Of a stretch of DNA of 64,000 nucleotides, positions 1 through 7,980 are shown in pieces (within the stretch, counting starts at the first letter, position 1; each line of letters starts with the position of its first letter). Source of the DNA: Bacteroidales bacterium (GTDB taxonomy: Bacteria; Bacteroidota; Bacteroidia; Bacteroidales; P3); assembly GCA_017962665.1 (NCBI GenBank), contig JAGCUU010000016.1:124001-188000 (forward strand), written 5' to 3'. A program made the position numbers and the translations under genes. The notes under the pieces were generated by a model. It was not told the DNA's origin and ran no database searches. It was given only the letters and a program-made list of their open reading frames with translations.

Positions 1-1187
1 GGAGAAATGTTATGTCGAGAGGTTACCTGCCCCTTCTGAATCAGGAAGTCGACCTGCATGCGGTTTTCCGCCGTCTCTTTGTCGTAGTTCGAGTAGAAGA
101 ACAGTTTATGACCAGTTGCCCTCAGCATCTGCGCTACTATGTTCTCCACAAGCATACCCTCGTCTATCTCCAGTTTGTCGAACATCAGTTTTTGGTATAT
201 TTCATTCGTTACAATGCCGCGAGCATTGAACGCCAGCGAGATGAGCAATCCTGTGTCGCAGAAGTAGCACTTTAGCGCCGTGCGGTCCTCATTTAGCTGT
301 AGACCTATGTTGGGAGCCGTGGTATTGTAACAAATGTTCACCATCTTCGAGTCATCAAGCCAGAAAAAAGCACTATCGTATTCGCGCATGCGTGCCTCGT
401 CTTTCAAGGCCACCAACGAAAACTTTTTCTCCTTTTTCTGAAGCTGTCCGGGGATGGCATCGTAAATGGCACTCACACGAGCCGTTGCTGTGCCTGCATA
501 CTTTTTGATGTCGTTCTTGTATAGCCGCAAAATCTGGCGTTTCACGGCATCCACCCGGTTGAAGTCCCTCGATGCGGCATACTCTGCCACCGCCTGAGGC
601 ATTCCGCCCACAATCAGGTACTGTCTGAAATAGTGCATCGCTTCACGGTGGAAGTCACCCATTGGCTTCTGATTATCGAATTGTTTGCGTATGTACGGCA
701 TCATCACCTCGTTGCCCATTGCCCATAGAAACTCTTCAAAATCCATTGGATACATATCTATGCCGTCCTCCTCCGATGGTATCACGATATTCTCCACGTT
801 CTTCTTTATTGAAATGAGCGAACCAGTCTCCAGATAGTCAAATCGCCCATCCTCAACCAGTGCCTTGATGGCTTCACGGGCTCGAGGGCACTTCTGAACC
901 TCGTCGAAGATAATCAGCGACCGCCTTGGTGTTAGCTGTTTCTTATAGTGCAGTTGGATGTTCTGAAGTAATGCGGGAATATCCTCCAAATACTCGTCAA
1001 ACCAGTGTTTCACCCTGGAAGGTGCCTTACTAAAGTCGATTAATATATGCGACTCATATTCATTTTTGGCAAACTCCTGAGCAATATAGCTTTTACCTAC
1101 ACGTCTTGCCCCCTCAATCATAAGGGCAGTACTACCATTTTTCTCACGCTTCCATTCGAGGAGTTTGTTGTAAATCTTACGGCGCAT
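1..1187 (-). CDS. AAA ATPase with DUF4143-type C-terminus (partial, runs off left edge)
   Basis: I translated this frame directly; it is open from the ATG at 1185-1187 to the window edge, about 395 codons. The protein starts MRRKIYNKLLEWK. A Walker A motif GARRVGKS lies near residue 30 and a Walker B LIIFDEVQKCP near residue 95, followed by a PMDFEEFLWAMG segment typical of the ATP-binding/DUF4143 family. The C-terminal restriction-endonuclease-like DUF4143 part (QVDFLIQKG) is just beginning at the edge. Such proteins are common in Bacteroidales as multi-copy accessory ATPases of unknown physiological role. The gene has its own TAnnTTTG promoter and a pair of direct repeats, so it is probably monocistronic and not part of the polysaccharide locus upstream. 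The family call is firm; the function is not known. Confidence 0.9.
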   Translation of the reverse strand, partial: MRRKIYNKLLEWKREKNGSTALMIEGARRVGKSYIAQEFAKNEYESHILIDFSKAPSRVKHWFDEYLEDIPALLQNIQLHYKKQLTPRRSLIIFDEVQKCPRAREAIKALVEDGRFDYLETGSLISIKKNVENIVIPSEEDGIDMYPMDFEEFLWAMGNEVMMPYIRKQFDNQKPMGDFHREAMHYFRQYLIVGGMPQAVAEYAASRDFNRVDAVKRQILRLYKNDIKKYAGTATARVSAIYDAIPGQLQKKEKKFSLVALKDEARMREYDSAFFWLDDSKMVNICYNTTAPNIGLQLNEDRTALKCYFCDTGLLISLAFNARGIVTNEIYQKLMFDKLEIDEGMLVENIVAQMLRATGHKLFFYSNYDKETAENRMQVDFLIQKGQVTSRHNIS

Positions 1188-1222
1188 AATATTTTTATAT
1201 TTAGGAGATTATATTGTGTTAT

Positions 1223-1276
1223 TACACATTTTTGCGATTTTTACATAATGCAAATATACACATTTCCGCGATTTTT
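1223..1276 (-). promoter_or_regulatory. Promoter and direct-repeat operator of the AAA ATPase gene
   Basis: The minus strand has TATATTTG (plus-strand 1251-1258), matching the Bacteroidota -7 consensus TAnnTTTG, about 64 bases upstream of the ATG. Two 20-base direct repeats (plus-strand 1223-1242 and 1257-1276) match at 18 of 20 positions and start 34 bases apart. The upstream copy overlaps the edge of the -7 element and the other lies in the presumed 5' leader. The geometry, about three helical turns on one face, suggests a binding site for a regulator, possibly the gene's own product. That role is inference. Confidence 0.6.
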
Positions 1277-1960
1277 TATATTGAAAAAATTGGAAGGGGG
1301 TAGAATGCCGGTACCGACGGTACCGAGGCGGTAGAGCTTGCCGACGTTTTCAAAACGGATTACGGGTTGCATTTAGTTAGTTGATAATTGATAGTTATTC
1401 ACTTCATTTGATTTAACTCTGCGGTGTTCATGGCCTTTGGCAGACAATTGATAATTATTAGAACACGAATCGAACGAATTGCACAAATTATTATTTTTTG
1501 TCTCACGGATAGCACAGAAAACACAGATGTTCTTTTACTTAGCACGCAGATGCGTGGAAATTATACAAATTATGAACAAATTAATAAACTTGTTTTGAAA
1601 AATTTTATGACAATTTGAATGATTTCTCGCCGTAGGCGACTAAAAACCGAACACGAATTACACGAATTGCACGAATGGGTTCGCGGGACGCTCACCTGGT
1701 ATATTTCCCGCAGAGATTGCTGAAAACGCAGATATTTTCTTACTTAGCACGCAGATGCGTGGAAATTAATCAAAATGATACAAATTATAATATAGCATTA
1801 TTTTGTGTGTAACTTTCCCTGAAATTGGTTCGCTCAATTAAGTCGCGGGCCACAGCAGACAGATTTGGGATGGTTCACTAATCAAGCTCGTGAGCCTCAG
1901 CAAAACTGAAATGGTTTACATTATTTGTTCGATATCCCTAATCTAATCCAAATGTCTTTA
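1277..1960. other. Non-coding, repeat-derived intergenic region
   Basis: I see no convincing gene in either strand here; the short open frames lack family features. The stretch holds degraded repeats. A 29-30 base segment containing AGCACGCAGATGCGTGGAAA occurs at 1534-1563 and again at 1739-1767, with a weaker copy near 9171-9195. A 9-bp-periodic CACGAATnn run lies at 1648-1677, directly after a TCGCC-n3-GGCGA hairpin that has a counterpart near 9352. A 7-bp-periodic TTGATAA/TTGATAG run lies near 1378-1400. It looks like a decay zone at the downstream end of the polysaccharide locus. Confidence 0.6.
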
Positions 1961-1988
1961 AACGTTAACCGTTAAACTTTAAACTTTA
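1961..1988. repeat. 7-bp tandem repeat (family A, GGTTAAA type)
   Basis: Four consecutive heptamers (AACGTTA, ACCGTTA, AACTTTA, AACTTTA) begin directly at the 3' end of the membrane glycosyltransferase gene. They belong to the same family as the arrays at 4345, 7955, 12850, 13886, 17509 and 22309. Confidence 0.8.
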
Positions 1989-3458
1989 CAATTTCTTCCA
2001 GCACCAAATGGGGTCGAATTCGCCGCCAGGAATTGAGTCGGAGAGGGTGTAGTGGGTTCGCATATATTCATCTGTTGCTTCAGGTCTTGGACTTTGAGTC
2101 AATACCCAAATGGGTTGAAGTTCATTTACTCCATGATTCTTGACAAATTCTTGGAGATGAGGTGATAAATCTGAATGACCACTATAAATAATACGATTAC
2201 ATTGGTAAAGATTTTCATCTGCAAAAAGCCCTGCGCCCATATGGTTTAGTCCGGCGTTGTATATTGACCTGCGTTCCTCGGGTGTAATTGATGTGACGAA
2301 ACGATGAAAACCGTCATTGAGCTCGGTATTGGCTTGTTTTCCTCGTAATCGAAATAAAAGATGGTCTGCAGCATCATATCCGAGATAAAATGAATGGAGG
2401 AGTACTATTCCCAGTATAATATATGACCAATTTGTTTTTGTATGGATGATAAGACCGATTGACATCACAAGGATTGGGACGAAAATAATCATATAATGCA
2501 CAAACCCAAATAGTCCAATCGACAATAAAGTGACAACAAATGACAGAACGATGGGAAAACTAATATTATGTGATGATTTGTTGTGAAAGAAACAAGACAA
2601 TGAAATCAAAAGGCATCCAACGGCAGGAACATAATTTTTCAAATATCTGCTGAGTGAAAGATTGCCCATGTCATTTATGTATAAGAAATTAAAAATGAAA
2701 GTTCCATAAATCATTTCGTATACACCATTCCATCCGGCTTTTATTAAATAGAAAGCCGAGCAGGCAAAGAATACGGCTACCATCCCTCCACTGATTAGAA
2801 CAATATCGATCCATAAGCGTTTTAATTCTTTGTTTTGAATGCATCTGATAAAATGCCATAAAACAAAACCAATAATAGGTGCTGTATTATTGATTCTAAT
2901 CATGGCTATTACACCGACACATATTCCAACAATATAGGCATTGGAATGACTGTAAATAGGCGATTTTAAGTTTTCGATAGATTTCCATCTTTTTATATAG
3001 AGGTATATGGGAAAGCTAATGAATGGCAAACTCCATTCTTCACAAAGATTACCCCTTTCATAAAATGCCAAAAGGAATAAAAGACCGGAAATTGAAATGA
3101 TTATGGATAGTATCTGTTTGTCGACAAGCAAAATCGTGGATTTACACCACATCAGCATGGCGAAGAATAGCGCTATGGCTTGCAATGCCATAATGCCCCA
3201 ATGTGGATTTATCCATATTCCCAATGCTTGAATATACCATAGTATCGGTCCTTTGTGGTCGAAGAGGTCCACGTATGGCGTGCCGCCTTGAGCGAGACAA
3301 ACACCCATCTCTTGGAAAATTCCACTGTCGCCGTGAAACCAAAAAGGGTGGTGTTCATAAAGTGGAGATGTCGTGCAGGAAAACAGGAATACAAAGAGGA
3401 ATGCCGCAATCAGCAGTATTACGTATGTTAACCAGTTTGGAATAGAGAATTGTTTCAT
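1986..3458 (-). CDS. Polytopic membrane glycosyltransferase (GT-C, GT39/PMT-like)
   Basis: This 490-residue protein has an N-terminal hydrophobic segment followed by about ten more hydrophobic stretches up to residue 380, and a short hydrophilic C-terminus. The first periplasmic loop carries HGDSGIFQEMG and YVDLFDHKGP (residues about 42-72). Acidic residues in this loop are characteristic of GT-C enzymes of the ArnT/PMT/RgtA type, which use polyprenyl-phosphate-linked sugars at the outer face of the inner membrane. It is the last gene of the polysaccharide locus, 53 bases after the GT2 gene, so it could add a side sugar to the lipid-linked repeat unit. Specificity cannot be read from the sequence. 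The 7-bp repeat begins at its stop codon. Confidence 0.75.
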   Translation of the reverse strand: MKQFSIPNWLTYVILLIAAFLFVFLFSCTTSPLYEHHPFWFHGDSGIFQEMGVCLAQGGTPYVDLFDHKGPILWYIQALGIWINPHWGIMALQAIALFFAMLMWCKSTILLVDKQILSIIISISGLLFLLAFYERGNLCEEWSLPFISFPIYLYIKRWKSIENLKSPIYSHSNAYIVGICVGVIAMIRINNTAPIIGFVLWHFIRCIQNKELKRLWIDIVLISGGMVAVFFACSAFYLIKAGWNGVYEMIYGTFIFNFLYINDMGNLSLSRYLKNYVPAVGCLLISLSCFFHNKSSHNISFPIVLSFVVTLLSIGLFGFVHYMIIFVPILVMSIGLIIHTKTNWSYIILGIVLLHSFYLGYDAADHLLFRLRGKQANTELNDGFHRFVTSITPEERRSIYNAGLNHMGAGLFADENLYQCNRIIYSGHSDLSPHLQEFVKNHGVNELQPIWVLTQSPRPEATDEYMRTHYTLSDSIPGGEFDPIWCWKKL

Positions 3459-3511
3459 TGTGAGGTGAGATGTATGATGTTTTTGTCTTTAACCAGATGG
3501 CTTAAAAAAAA

Positions 3512-4342
3512 TTATTTTTTTCCTTCTTTTTTTGATAGTTTTTTTTCAAGCCATTGGGAGAAAGCAATTGCTTTATCCATTATCCAGCGGGTGGATTTGC
3601 GATGGCGAGAGAAGTAGTAATTCTTTTCGTATCGCTTCACGTCAATCTGCAGTTGCTGAGGTACATATTTGGCAAAGGCGGTCATGCGTTCTTCGTGGTG
3701 TTTCTGATCTGTTGCAGAACTGCGACCACGGTTATCGTAGTAAACGATGAATTGACTTAAATGTTTGAAAGTACATCCTTTGAATAAGAGGTTGAGATTC
3801 ATTGCCCAGTCGGAGACAATTGAGAACGATTCATCGTATGGGTTATTGTCAAACAATGTGCGACGGTAGAAAGTTGCCTGATGACAGATGTTGTTATAGG
3901 GAAAGAAGAAGAAACCGAGTTCATCAGGGTAAACTATTGGATTGAGATTGTGCTTTTTGCTATCGTTTTGGTTATCGTCCCCATTAACTTGCACCATATC
4001 GCCATAATAGATATCGTATTTGCCGTTGATTTGTGCAAATGCTTTTTCCAGCGTTGTTTCAGCATAAAGCCAATCACCACTGTTGAGGAATTGCACGTAG
4101 TCGCCGTTAGCGTGAGTAATACCTTTGTTTATGGCGTTGTATATGCCTTTGTCATGCTCACTGCACCAAAAGGCATAATGTGATTGGTTTTGCTCTATTA
4201 ACTCCCTGCTGCCATCAGTGCTGCCACCATCAATAACAATCCATTCATAATCTTTGAAGGATTGTGACAATACACTTTCAATGGTCTTTTTTAAACCATC
4301 CAAATTGTTATAGTTTATAGTGATGATAGAGAGTCTCATCAT
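3512..4342 (-). CDS. GT2 family glycosyltransferase (WcaE-like)
   Basis: The 276-residue protein opens with LSIITINYNNLDGLKKTIES, the nucleotide-binding beta strand of GT-A fold family 2 enzymes. IDGGSTDGS follows near residue 38, then NAINKGITHANGDYVQFLN with SGDWLY near residue 88. In this position the usual DxD metal site reads NSGD, as in the colanic-acid WcaE-like branch. It has no membrane segment and is probably cytosolic or peripheral at the inner membrane, adding one sugar to the growing lipid-linked unit. It lies between two other transferase genes of the locus, separated from the upstream one by a 7-bp repeat array. Donor and acceptor are unknown. Confidence 0.85.
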   Translation of the reverse strand: MMRLSIITINYNNLDGLKKTIESVLSQSFKDYEWIVIDGGSTDGSRELIEQNQSHYAFWCSEHDKGIYNAINKGITHANGDYVQFLNSGDWLYAETTLEKAFAQINGKYDIYYGDMVQVNGDDNQNDSKKHNLNPIVYPDELGFFFFPYNNICHQATFYRRTLFDNNPYDESFSIVSDWAMNLNLLFKGCTFKHLSQFIVYYDNRGRSSATDQKHHEERMTAFAKYVPQQLQIDVKRYEKNYYFSRHRKSTRWIMDKAIAFSQWLEKKLSKKEGKK

Positions 4343-4344
4343 GT

Positions 4345-4376
4345 AAAGGTTATAGTTTACAGTTTAAAGGTTAAAG
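4345..4376. repeat. 7-bp tandem repeat (family A)
   Basis: Units AAAGGTT, ATAGTTT, ACAGTTT, AAAGGTT follow each other without gaps in the 48-base gap between two transferase genes. Confidence 0.8.
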
Positions 4377-4390
4377 ACCGTTGCTTGTAA

Positions 4391-5380
4391 TTATTTGTAT
4401 ATAATCTTTATTAGTTTTTCTATTAAATGGACACTGGTTTTATGTTGTTTGCTTTGGGAGTTGATTAACCAACGGTTGACAGCTTTTTCCCATTTGTGGC
4501 GAGGGTCTTTGAAAGACTTGTCATGTTTTATTCCAAGACCATCTGCTCTTTCATTCCAATTGACGTCCCAGATGTTTAGATGTCGGAAGTGTTTTGCACC
4601 ATATTTATTGAAGTATTCTATAATCTGACGTGTCCAGCGTGACTCATTTTGATGTATAACAGAGGTAATCTCGATGTTGTGTTGCTTATACATCTCTTTC
4701 CACCATTCGGGCCACGGAAGACGTCTTTCTATTGAAATGGCTTCAAGATGGTGATAGCGGCGGAAAATTGCTATTGGTGGATTTTCCTTATTGATATGTT
4801 CAAAACATTGGTACCAACGGTTACGCTCATGCATTCTGTTGGTATCCATATACTTGTAGTGAAGTAAGCTAATGTCGTGGCATAGCAGAATGTCGTGTCC
4901 TTCAGGCAAAATCATACGAGGGCTATGAACCAAACCAGTAGAGTAAGGAGTACCGTCATTGACATAGCCGCAATAGATGTCTCCTAATGTCCAATAAGTA
5001 CCGTTAGGGAGAAGATTGTGGATGGGAAAACTAAGTATTGTCCCAGGCTTTGCGGTCTTAATGGTATCCCATTCAGGAGAATCAAAGTTGGGAGTCAGTA
5101 TTTCGTCTGCATCAAGTCCGATAAATATTTTAGGCCCTTCAATCTGCTTTGCGGCCTCAAAGAGCGGTGCCCGCATTTGCAGCTCATTAAAGTCGCCTGT
5201 TTTTTTGTTGTCTATAAAAATAACTTTCTCGTATTGTTTGGCAATCTCTACAGAACCGTCAGTTGAACCTTGGTCGGCTATAATAATATGGTCGGCCCAA
5301 ATACTGGCACATTTTAAAAAACGGTCCAGAATCCAAGCTTCATTAAGAACTGGCGTCAGGCAGATAAGTTTAGGAGTCAT
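4391..5380 (-). CDS. GT2 family glycosyltransferase
   Basis: The 329-residue protein begins with KLICLTPVLNEAWILDRFLK and continues with IADQGSTDGSVEIAKQY near residue 35. GLDADEIL near residue 88 is the metal/nucleotide DxD motif. This is the GT-A domain of family 2 in the branch that recognises a terminal NEA rather than the usual NN. The C-terminal 150 residues are rich in His, Trp and basic residues and may form the acceptor side. The start codon overlaps the stop of the preceding GT32 gene by four bases (5377-5380), so the two are translationally coupled. It is probably cytosolic; the sugar specificity is unknown. Confidence 0.85.
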   Translation of the reverse strand: MTPKLICLTPVLNEAWILDRFLKCASIWADHIIIADQGSTDGSVEIAKQYEKVIFIDNKKTGDFNELQMRAPLFEAAKQIEGPKIFIGLDADEILTPNFDSPEWDTIKTAKPGTILSFPIHNLLPNGTYWTLGDIYCGYVNDGTPYSTGLVHSPRMILPEGHDILLCHDISLLHYKYMDTNRMHERNRWYQCFEHINKENPPIAIFRRYHHLEAISIERRLPWPEWWKEMYKQHNIEITSVIHQNESRWTRQIIEYFNKYGAKHFRHLNIWDVNWNERADGLGIKHDKSFKDPRHKWEKAVNRWLINSQSKQHKTSVHLIEKLIKIIYK

Positions 5381-6144
5381 TTTTTGTCCGAATTTAATAT
5401 TTTTACTCTACAACTTTCGATTTTTTTATAAAAAACCAGCATATTGTGTTCCCAACAAAATCTCCAGAAAGCCCCTTTTTGGTTTACAACATTTGTCCAT
5501 GTACCCATGTTGTGATGAAGTGCAAATAACTCAGTAGTGTTTATTTCCTTTTGAAATCCGTAGGTTTTACAAGCGTATGCTTCGTTAGAGAAAACAGTTT
5601 GTGGATATAAATGTATACCGTTTTCTGTCAGTTGCTCATCGCCACTTGGCACATAGCCATGATTGGATGCATTGTTAGTGAGAATGTCAGGTGCTTGGTT
5701 AATATTGATATCATATTCACCGTTTTCGTGAATAAATGGAGTTGATTCATAGTATTCCATGCACTCTTTAAGATAAGGAAACCCTTTAACACTTCCAATA
5801 ATACCGGCTTCTATTTGATATTTGTCAAAATACTCATAACCGGAAAAAAACTTGTTTTCAAGAAAAGGATTAAGACTTTTAAAAATTTCCACATCGGAAT
5901 CCAAGTAGATGCCGCCATAGTTGAATAAAGCAAATAGCCTTACATAGTCGGCTGCAGCAGCGTATTTTTTTACAGACATGGCTTCGCGAGTGAATTGCAA
6001 ACTGTCAAAGTCAAAACTGTTGCCGTCCCAACATCGGATTTCGTAGTCGGGTAGGTGTTTCTTCCAACTGCGAATGCATTTCCTTATAAGGGCAGGTTTC
6101 TTGTCGCCACTAAACCAGCAGTAATGGATTATTTTGGGAATCAA
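5377..6144 (-). CDS. GT32 family glycosyltransferase, TTG start
   Basis: The 255-residue protein opens [16 protein letters not shown] and has YAAAADYVRLFALFNYGGIYLD followed by SDVEIF near residue 90. This is the Gly_transf_sug/GT32 signature, with the DxD motif in LDSDVE. It is one of three paralogues in the locus, with those at 11150 and 13905. Unlike the others, which start with ATG, the conserved N-terminus here begins with TTG at 6142-6144. The start is set by that conserved N-terminus. It overlaps the next gene by four bases. GT32 members transfer hexoses or galactofuranose-type sugars onto glycan acceptors; the specific reaction is not known. Confidence 0.85.
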   Translation of the reverse strand: MIPKIIHYCWFSGDKKPALIRKCIRSWKKHLPDYEIRCWDGNSFDFDSLQFTREAMSVKKYAAAADYVRLFALFNYGGIYLDSDVEIFKSLNPFLENKFFSGYEYFDKYQIEAGIIGSVKGFPYLKECMEYYESTPFIHENGEYDININQAPDILTNNASNHGYVPSGDEQLTENGIHLYPQTVFSNEAYACKTYGFQKEINTTELFALHHNMGTWTNVVNQKGAFWRFCWEHNMLVFYKKIESCRVKILNSDKK

Positions 6145-6147
6145 AAT

Positions 6148-6182
6148 AGATGTATGATTTGAGATGTATGAGGTATGATGTG
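6148..6182. repeat. 7-bp tandem repeat (family B, TGTATGA type)
   Basis: Five heptamers (AGATGTA, TGATTTG, AGATGTA, TGAGGTA, TGATGTG) fill most of the gap between two transferase genes. Related arrays lie at 11861, 14635, 17551 and 20002. Confidence 0.8.
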
Positions 6183-6191
6183 ATTAGTGCG

Positions 6192-7085
6192 CTAATCTAT
6201 TTTTTCGTATGGTTCTGATGGTATAGGAAGAATCTTTCTTTTTAGATTCACCATATCAAAGCAACGCAACAAGTATCCAGTTATTTTATAACAAATTCCG
6301 TCATTGTCGTGTTTTAGAATCCAATGATTTAGCCAGTGATGGTATTGGTGTAGTGGCAGGAAGTATCGCCAACAGTACCGCATTGTATAATCGTAATATG
6401 CTTCACGGAGCGAAATTGCAAATGAGAAGTTTGAGTGTGATATGCTGTCGCCATAGATTCTCCATTGAACCAATGCTTCATTAATGATTCCTATTTGCCA
6501 TCCATTTGTTGCAAAGCGTATGGCGATGGGCCAGTCTTCTATCATAGGATATTTTTCTTCGAATCCTCCTATCTCGGAGAGATGCAGACGTTCAATAAAC
6601 AATGTTGGTCCATTGATTCCATACAAGTATTTCAGCATAAAACGTGCCTGTTTCTTTGCAGATGAATCAGGAATTCGTGTACTATATAACTGTATTTCGC
6701 CTGTTTCGTTTTGTAGGTGCTTGGTAATGCAGGTGTATAAAAATGTGTCCGGTTTGATATTTGCAACAAAACGTTCAATACAATTGTCTTCCAACAAATC
6801 GTCTCCTGCAATATATTTTATCCATTCACCTGTGGATTGTTTAAGAGCATAATTGTAATTATAGCAGATGCCTTCATTATTAGGTGTCTGGATTAATTCT
6901 GCTCTGACAAAACGGTTTTTATGTTCGTCCAACCATTGTCCACATAGCTCGAAAGTGTTATCATTAGAGCAGTCATCGCTAACAATTAGTTCAATGTCTG
7001 CATATGTCTGACGGTAGACACTTTCCAGTGTTTCCAACACGTATTTGCTGGAATTGTATGTTACAACAATAACGGTTACGAGCAT
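6192..7085 (-). CDS. GT2 family glycosyltransferase
   Basis: This 297-residue GT-A enzyme starts VTVIVVTYNSSKYVLETLES and has VSDDCSNDNT near residue 36 and the metal-site segment YIAGDDLLEDN near residue 92. EDWPIAIRF (about residue 185) fits the C-terminal acceptor motif of family 2. It overlaps the upstream GT2 gene by ten bases (7076-7085). The two share the same opening, domain layout and C-terminal motif order (YLLRCFDMVN against YLLRCIDFVN), so they are probably tandem duplicates that diverged in specificity. It is predicted to be cytosolic and to act on a lipid-linked glycan. Confidence 0.87.
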   Translation of the reverse strand: MLVTVIVVTYNSSKYVLETLESVYRQTYADIELIVSDDCSNDNTFELCGQWLDEHKNRFVRAELIQTPNNEGICYNYNYALKQSTGEWIKYIAGDDLLEDNCIERFVANIKPDTFLYTCITKHLQNETGEIQLYSTRIPDSSAKKQARFMLKYLYGINGPTLFIERLHLSEIGGFEEKYPMIEDWPIAIRFATNGWQIGIINEALVQWRIYGDSISHSNFSFAISLREAYYDYTMRYCWRYFLPLHQYHHWLNHWILKHDNDGICYKITGYLLRCFDMVNLKRKILPIPSEPYEKID

Positions 7086-7948
7086 AGTTTTCTGAAAATG
7101 TTTACAAAGTCAATGCAACGCAGAAGGTATCCTACTATTTTCACGTTATATTTCGAGGTGTCGTGGGTGCCGAGCCAGTGGGTTAGCCAAGCGTTGTAGT
7201 AGTGGAATGGCATAAAGTAGTGTAGATAATAGCGGCAGTAGTAGTAGTGGCAGTCACGGATATTGGAGATCATAACGGGGTTTGCGGTGTGCATCAGACT
7301 GTCGGGATTTTCTCGCTTAAGCAGTGTTACTTCGTCAATAACGCCGATAGCTTTACCTTCTGCCAATGCTTGTAGGAAAGGGCTGCCGTCTTGGTACATT
7401 GGGAAACGGCTGTCGAATCCTCCTTGGGCGACAAAAGTCTCTCGATGGATGAAGTTGGTGGCGGTGCAGATGCCCAAGAGACGATGATTTAAAAGGTATA
7501 TCATCTGCTTTTTGGCACTGACTTGTGGAAGAACGGTTTTGTTTATTGAGCCTTTATAGCCTTTGTCATCAAATGGTTGCTCGTGGGCGTACCAAACGGG
7601 GTGACTGGGGGCAGCAGAGCAGTGTATTACGTATGTTTCAATGGCATCGTCTGGAAGTATATCGTCGCCGTCAAGGCATTTGATCCACTCGCCTTGTGCT
7701 TCTTTTAGGCCGGCATTGTAGTTGGCCGTAACACCGCTGTTTTTTTCTGTTTTTGTTTGCGCGACACGGACAAAACGCTCTTTATGTGCTTCAATCCATC
7801 TGTTTGCAATGGCAACGGAGTCGTCTATTGAGCAATCGTCGGTATAAATCAATTCAATGTCGCGATAGGTCTGTCTGTAGACGCTATCGAGCGTGGCCTC
7901 AATGTAGTGGGCGCAGTTGTATGTGGCGACGATGACGGTGACTAACAC
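7076..7948 (-). CDS. GT2 family glycosyltransferase
   Basis: The 290-residue protein opens VTVIVATYNCAHYIEATLDS, then YTDDCSIDDS and the metal-site segment CLDGDDILPDD near residue 91. The order of motifs and the C-terminus are those of family 2. It resembles its downstream neighbour along its whole length, suggesting tandem duplication, and overlaps it by ten bases. A 7-bp repeat array separates it from the GT9-like gene upstream. It is probably cytosolic; the substrate is unknown. Confidence 0.87.
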   Translation of the reverse strand: MLVTVIVATYNCAHYIEATLDSVYRQTYRDIELIYTDDCSIDDSVAIANRWIEAHKERFVRVAQTKTEKNSGVTANYNAGLKEAQGEWIKCLDGDDILPDDAIETYVIHCSAAPSHPVWYAHEQPFDDKGYKGSINKTVLPQVSAKKQMIYLLNHRLLGICTATNFIHRETFVAQGGFDSRFPMYQDGSPFLQALAEGKAIGVIDEVTLLKRENPDSLMHTANPVMISNIRDCHYYYCRYYLHYFMPFHYYNAWLTHWLGTHDTSKYNVKIVGYLLRCIDFVNIFRKLCS

Positions 7949-7954
7949 TTTTTG

Positions 7955-7980
7955 TAACGGTTAACGGTTATAGTTTAAAG
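7955..7980. repeat. 7-bp tandem repeat (family A) reaching into the GT9-like stop codon
   Basis: Units TAACGGT, TAACGGT, TATAGTT, TAAAG. The stop codon and last residues of the GT9-like gene lie inside the array. Confidence 0.8.

Noticed and set aside
1424..1618. 64-codon open frame in the left intergenic region
   Set aside because: It runs through degenerate repeats, has low-complexity composition and no motif or conserved start region.
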